Source: Flavobacterium sp. I-STPP5a (GTDB taxonomy: Bacteria > Bacteroidota > Bacteroidia > Flavobacteriales > Flavobacteriaceae). From it: 35,097 bases of DNA. A program made the translations under genes and the position numbers. The notes under the pieces were generated by a model. That model did not search any database and was not told the origin of the DNA. It saw only the letters and a list, made by a program, of their open reading frames with translations. The DNA lies in assembly GCF_009764685.1 (NCBI RefSeq), contig NZ_VHLM01000007.1, positions 1 through 35,097 on the forward strand, given 5' to 3'. Below are positions 32,034 to 35,097 of this stretch, one piece after another. Numbering within the stretch: position 1 is the first letter of the stretch; each line of letters begins with the position of its first letter.

Positions 32034-32150
32034 CAGCGTTTGGCAATATGGCGGGTTTAGGCTTAATTTTAAGTTGTTTTTGTAGATGCAAAACCTTGCC
32101 TATAATCGAAAAATGAGTCTTTATCAATACCCAACCTCGCCAAGCGCCTG
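32034..32150. repeat. MITE-like palindromic element
   Basis: About 117 bases between the TonB-like and WG-repeat genes with roughly complementary ends (CAGCGTTTGGC and GCCAAGCGCCTG). It has a higher GC content than its surroundings and no coding capacity. I recall similar GC-richer blocks between accessory genes in flavobacteria, but this is unverified. No flanking target duplication is clear. Confidence 0.5.
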
Positions 32151-32196
32151 AACTTTAGCATGAATAGTAACCAAAATTCCTTATAAAACTGAATAT

Positions 32197-33519
32197 ATGA
32201 AAAATAAAATTTCACTATTATTTTTTTTGATTTGTATAACAATAAATGCTCAGAACAAAGACATGTCAGATGTTTTTCAAAGAGAATTTTTGAAAATAAA
32301 TTCATATCCAGTAGAGAGTGTTGCAGAATATTATTCTGATCTTATAAATTTCTTAATGACAAAAGACACTAAAGAAAAAAATAGAAAATTTGGCTACATT
32401 TCAAAAAACGGGAAAGTTTTTAAAACTGCGGAATTTGATTATGCATCTGATTTTAAAGGAGATTATGCAAATGTTGTTAAAGACTCTATTCCAGGGTTAC
32501 TGTTTAAAAATGGAAAAACAAAATATTTTCCAGATTATTCAATTACTTATTGGAATGAAGACGATTTGGGTTTAGTGATACAAAATGAAAAATATGGGTT
32601 CATAAATAGAAAGGGAAAAATTATTGTTCCTTTGATTTATGACGATGCATTCCCATTTTATAATGGGTTTGCGTCAGTAAAAAAAGGTAAAAAATGGTTT
32701 TACATAGATAAAAATGGTAATGAACTGCAATTTTTAGAAAAATTTGAAACTTCGTATAAACCGATATTAAGTAATCTTGTTTTGGTAAGTGATGATAAGA
32801 AAAACAAGCTTAAAAAAGGACAATTAAAATCAATTGCAACTGGATTAACAGAATTTTTGACAAATGTAAAAGCCAGTGATTATCCTGAAAATTTATATGA
32901 CATACAAAATAACAAACTTCTAGTTTTTTCTGATTATGATGAAATTTCAGGTTATTTTGAAAATGGTTTGATGAAGGTTGTTAAAAATGGAAAAATAGGA
33001 TATGTAAATAAAGATAATAAAATTATCATTCCTTTAATCTACGATCAAGTTAAGAATATTTCAGAAAATAAAATAATTGCAGAAAAAGATGGTTTTTGGG
33101 GAGCAATTGATCTAAATAATCTAACAATCATTCCTTTTGAATATAAACATTTGAATCCTTTTCATGAAGATTTAGCATTTTTTAGTAAAGATACAAATAG
33201 TAAGAAAATTGGTTATATTAATTCCTCAAATCAAATAGTTATTCAACCTGATTTAGAATTTTGCTGGCATGGCGATTTTAGTAACGGAATTGCAGTTGCA
33301 AAAAAAGATGGAAGATTCGGATACATTGACAAAAAAGGAATTTTTTTTATTTCAAATATTTATAAAGAAGCATTTCCTTTCAGAAATAATATTGCGCTGG
33401 TAAAACTAGGAAATAAAGAAAAATTTACTTTTATCAATGAAAAAGGTGAAAGCATCATTAATAAAGAATATAAACAACTATATCCTATTAAAAATGGATT
33501 TGCAAGATTTGTTGAATAA
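32197..33519 (+). CDS. Secreted WG-repeat protein
   Basis: A 440-residue protein with a signal peptide (about 1-19, ending ITINAQ) and repeated WG/KWG-type units, such as KYGFINRKGKIIVPLIYDDAFPFYNGFASVKKG (about 131-163), KIGYVNKDNKIIIPLIYDQ and RFGYIDKKGIFF. I count about seven recognisable units. Such repeats form small beta structures and usually mediate binding; the ligand is unknown. It is very AT-rich, as is typical of accessory genes. It stands between the MITE-like element and direct repeat R2. Confidence 0.88.
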   Translation: MKNKISLLFFLICITINAQNKDMSDVFQREFLKINSYPVESVAEYYSDLINFLMTKDTKEKNRKFGYISKNGKVFKTAEFDYASDFKGDYANVVKDSIPGLLFKNGKTKYFPDYSITYWNEDDLGLVIQNEKYGFINRKGKIIVPLIYDDAFPFYNGFASVKKGKKWFYIDKNGNELQFLEKFETSYKPILSNLVLVSDDKKNKLKKGQLKSIATGLTEFLTNVKASDYPENLYDIQNNKLLVFSDYDEISGYFENGLMKVVKNGKIGYVNKDNKIIIPLIYDQVKNISENKIIAEKDGFWGAIDLNNLTIIPFEYKHLNPFHEDLAFFSKDTNSKKIGYINSSNQIVIQPDLEFCWHGDFSNGIAVAKKDGRFGYIDKKGIFFISNIYKEAFPFRNNIALVKLGNKEKFTFINEKGESIINKEYKQLYPIKNGFARFVE

Positions 33520-33594
33520 AATTCGATCACTCGGATTTACATTTTTTGTACACAATGTATGCGCACAAAGTAAGAAGATTAGAAAATTATATTA

Positions 33595-33729
33595 ATGAAT
33601 AATAATTTAGAGTTTCTAATTGGAATGGGCACGGTTAATAATCCGCTTCAGCAGTGTTATTATGAAAATGAAAAAGCTTGTGGAGATTTTCATAAAAGGA
33701 ACAAGGGTACAAACCATGTAAGATTGTAA
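33595..33729 (+). pseudogene. Short open frame or gene remnant overlapping repeat R2
   Basis: ATG to TAA encodes 44 residues; the last part (YYENEKACGDFHKRNKGTNHVRL) lies in repeat R2 and has a matching stretch in R1 (YYENERACGDFCKRNMGTYHVRL). The other frame also stays open in both copies. Conservation may only reflect the DNA repeat. It is probably the tail of a lost gene carried with the repeat. The rest of the 376-base gap before the next gene is repeat R2 and its flank. Confidence 0.3.
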
Positions 33730-33837
33730 ACTTAAAAATATTTTTATTTGTAATAATTTAATTATAGATTAGCAAAAGCAAAATGATAACGTTTGTCAGA
33801 CAAGCCAACCCGGTTTTGGTGTGATGTGTTTGATTTT
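33657..33837 (+). repeat. Direct repeat copy R2 (181 bp)
   Basis: Second copy of the repeat at 31393-31573, same strand and same length. It ends 58 bases before the ATG of the 85-residue gene. The sequence from the repeat to the start codon also resembles the R1 flank (AGCGT followed by an A-rich stretch). Confidence 0.85.
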
Positions 33838-33895
33838 ATGAGGCCTATATACTAGTTACCTGCAAGCGTAAAAAAATCGTAATTAAAACAATATT

Positions 33896-34153
33896 ATGAG
33901 TAAAAAACAAAAATCTTACGTAGTAAAAGTTCCAGTTTACACTTCTGAAATTATTGAGAATGCTCAAGACCTTTTTGGCGGAATTACTTATAATGATATG
34001 CATCACTATTTAGTGAAAAACTTAAAAATTTTTACTGAAAGTGAGCCTCTAAGTTTTGACAATCGAAATAAGACTAAACGAACTGTCATAGATAAGGTAG
34101 ATTTTTCAGAACACGATTCGGGAATTAATAAAGCTTTAGAGTTACTTACTTAA
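33896..34153 (+). CDS. Small protein of unknown function near the transposase
   Basis: An 85-residue charged protein (MSKKQKSYVVKVPVYTSEII..) with no signal peptide or membrane helix. The central NAQDLFGGITYNDMHHYLVKNLKIF part looks like a small folded unit; the tail is polar. I do not recognise the family. It begins 58 bases after repeat R2 and ends 32 bases before the transposase, in the same direction. It could be a passenger or accessory gene of the insertion sequence, or an unrelated accessory gene. Confidence 0.6.
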   Translation: MSKKQKSYVVKVPVYTSEIIENAQDLFGGITYNDMHHYLVKNLKIFTESEPLSFDNRNKTKRTVIDKVDFSEHDSGINKALELLT

Positions 34154-34185
34154 AAAACACTTATATTTATAGTAAATACAAGGAT

Positions 34186-35088
34186 ATGGAAAGTATATTT
34201 CAGGGGGAGAATATTTTAGAGTTCATAAAGACATTCCCAGACGACCAAAGTTGCCGTGAATTTATAGCCAATGAGAAGTGGAAAGACGGCTATAGATGTA
34301 AACGTTGCGAGAATACGAAGTATGTTTATTTTGAAAAACACAATAAAAGAGAGTGTACCAAATGTAGATATAAAGAGAGTGCAACGGCAGGAACTCTTTT
34401 TCATAGAGTTAAATTTGGAATTCAAAAAGCATTTTGTATTGCCTTTGAAATGACTTGTACAACCAAATCAATATCCTCAACTCAAGCGGCAAAACGCTAT
34501 GGAATAACTCAAAAGACTTCTTGGTTGTTTATGCAAAAAGTAAGACTTGCGATGAAGTCCTCAAAACAGTATCCAATGACAGGAAATGTACAAGTTGATG
34601 AATTTGTAGTTGGCGGAAAAGAAACAGGAAAACAAGGTAGAAGTTACGATAGCAAAAAGGCAAAAGTTGCTTGTGCTGTTGAGCTGACAGATGAAGGAAA
34701 GATAAAAAGAGGTTATGCAAATGTTATTGATGATTATTCTGCAAAGTCAATAAAACCATTATTTGACGAGCATATAAGTAAAGATGCGAATATTAAAACA
34801 GACCAATGGACAGCTTACAAAATAATAGCAAAGAGCTATAACATCGTCCAAGAAAAAAGCGTTCCTGGGAAAAACTTCAAAGAAATGCACACTATTATTC
34901 ATCAGGTAAAAACTGCAATAAGAACGATTCAATCACACGTCAAAAAGGAACATCTCCAAAAATATTTAGATGAATATTTTTATCGACTGAACAGGTCAAT
35001 TTACAAAGATTCTATTTTTGATAATATATTCAAACGATTAGTCTCACATCCGCATCAGGGTTGGAAGCAAATCGTAGTCATTAAGTAA
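34186..35088 (+). CDS. IS1595 family (ISXO2-like) transposase
   Basis: A 300-residue transposase of normal length. The N-terminal zinc ribbon has four cysteines (C38, C41, C57, C60). The helix-turn-helix region SSTQAAKRYGITQKTSWLFMQKVR follows. The DDE-type catalytic domain has D138 in VQVDEFVVGGKE, D206 in IKTDQWTA and the late acidic position E263 in YLDEYFYRLNR, so it looks intact. It ends nine bases before the window edge; the right end of the element is not fully visible. Confidence 0.93.
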   Translation: MESIFQGENILEFIKTFPDDQSCREFIANEKWKDGYRCKRCENTKYVYFEKHNKRECTKCRYKESATAGTLFHRVKFGIQKAFCIAFEMTCTTKSISSTQAAKRYGITQKTSWLFMQKVRLAMKSSKQYPMTGNVQVDEFVVGGKETGKQGRSYDSKKAKVACAVELTDEGKIKRGYANVIDDYSAKSIKPLFDEHISKDANIKTDQWTAYKIIAKSYNIVQEKSVPGKNFKEMHTIIHQVKTAIRTIQSHVKKEHLQKYLDEYFYRLNRSIYKDSIFDNIFKRLVSHPHQGWKQIVVIK

Positions 35089-35097
35089 GTAACTCGA

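Larger units (their letters stand above)
33854..35097 (+). mobile_element. Probable IS1595-type insertion sequence (right end not confirmed)
   Basis: The transposase is intact. AGTTAC at 33854 and GTAACT at 35089-35094 are inverted and could mark the ends, which would put the 85-residue gene inside the element. The match is only six to eight bases and AGTTAC may belong to the repeat R2 flank, so the limits are tentative. Confidence 0.35.

Overview
The window looks like the chromosome of a flavobacterium (Bacteroidota, most likely Flavobacterium or a close relative). The DNA is AT-rich. Several genes are preceded by the Bacteroidetes promoter signature TAnnTTTG, in two places with a TTG about 19-21 bases upstream. 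Many starts are TTG or GTG without an obvious Shine-Dalgarno, and the proteins (SPFH protein, Rrf2, RelA/SpoT-Fur-PurA cluster, TonB-like and WG-repeat proteins) are of flavobacterial type. All calls come from reading the sequence; no database was searched.

Layout. 1-5.1 kb: the end of an unknown gene, a small outer-membrane barrel protein, a MATE exporter, an SPFH/prohibitin protein, two small unknown proteins and the MeaB GTPase. 5.2-8.7 kb: an NAD(P)-binding reductase and its Rrf2 regulator sharing a matching operator dyad, then an AEC permease and an Fsr-type MFS exporter. 8.7-15.2 kb (minus strand): DMT exporter, NudK-type Nudix hydrolase, PurA, Fur-family regulator, bifunctional (p)ppGpp enzyme and a SpoU-type RNA methyltransferase. 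15.4-19.5 kb: a TRIC/UPF0126 channel, then a three-gene cassette (acyltransferase, sugar aminotransferase, flippase) in the same functional order as wecD-wecE-wzxE of E. coli.

19.5-31.3 kb is a complete Kdp high-affinity potassium uptake locus: an NtrC-type sigma-54 response regulator, a 93-aa protein, a 28-aa membrane peptide, kdpF, kdpA, kdpB, kdpC, an outer-membrane porin, a KdpD N-terminal (KdpD plus USP) protein without kinase, and a separate membrane histidine kinase. The usual single KdpD and OmpR-type KdpE are replaced by this split sensor and the sigma-54 activator.

The most unusual structure is in this locus. The spacers before kdpA, kdpB and kdpC are built of phased 7-base units. 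A GTGA-type purine arm comes first and a TCACA/TAACA-type pyrimidine arm second, so each spacer is an imperfect long inverted repeat. One spacer also contains an antisense four-helix-bundle (23S rRNA intervening-sequence type) gene. The same heptads occur in frame inside kdpB at two sites, where they appear to have lengthened the actuator and nucleotide-binding domains.

31.3 kb to the end is an accessory region: a TonB-like protein, a WG-repeat protein, an 85-aa unknown protein and an IS1595-type transposase. Two copies of a 181-bp direct repeat each end about 60 bases before a small gene, and a 117-bp MITE-like element lies between the first two genes.
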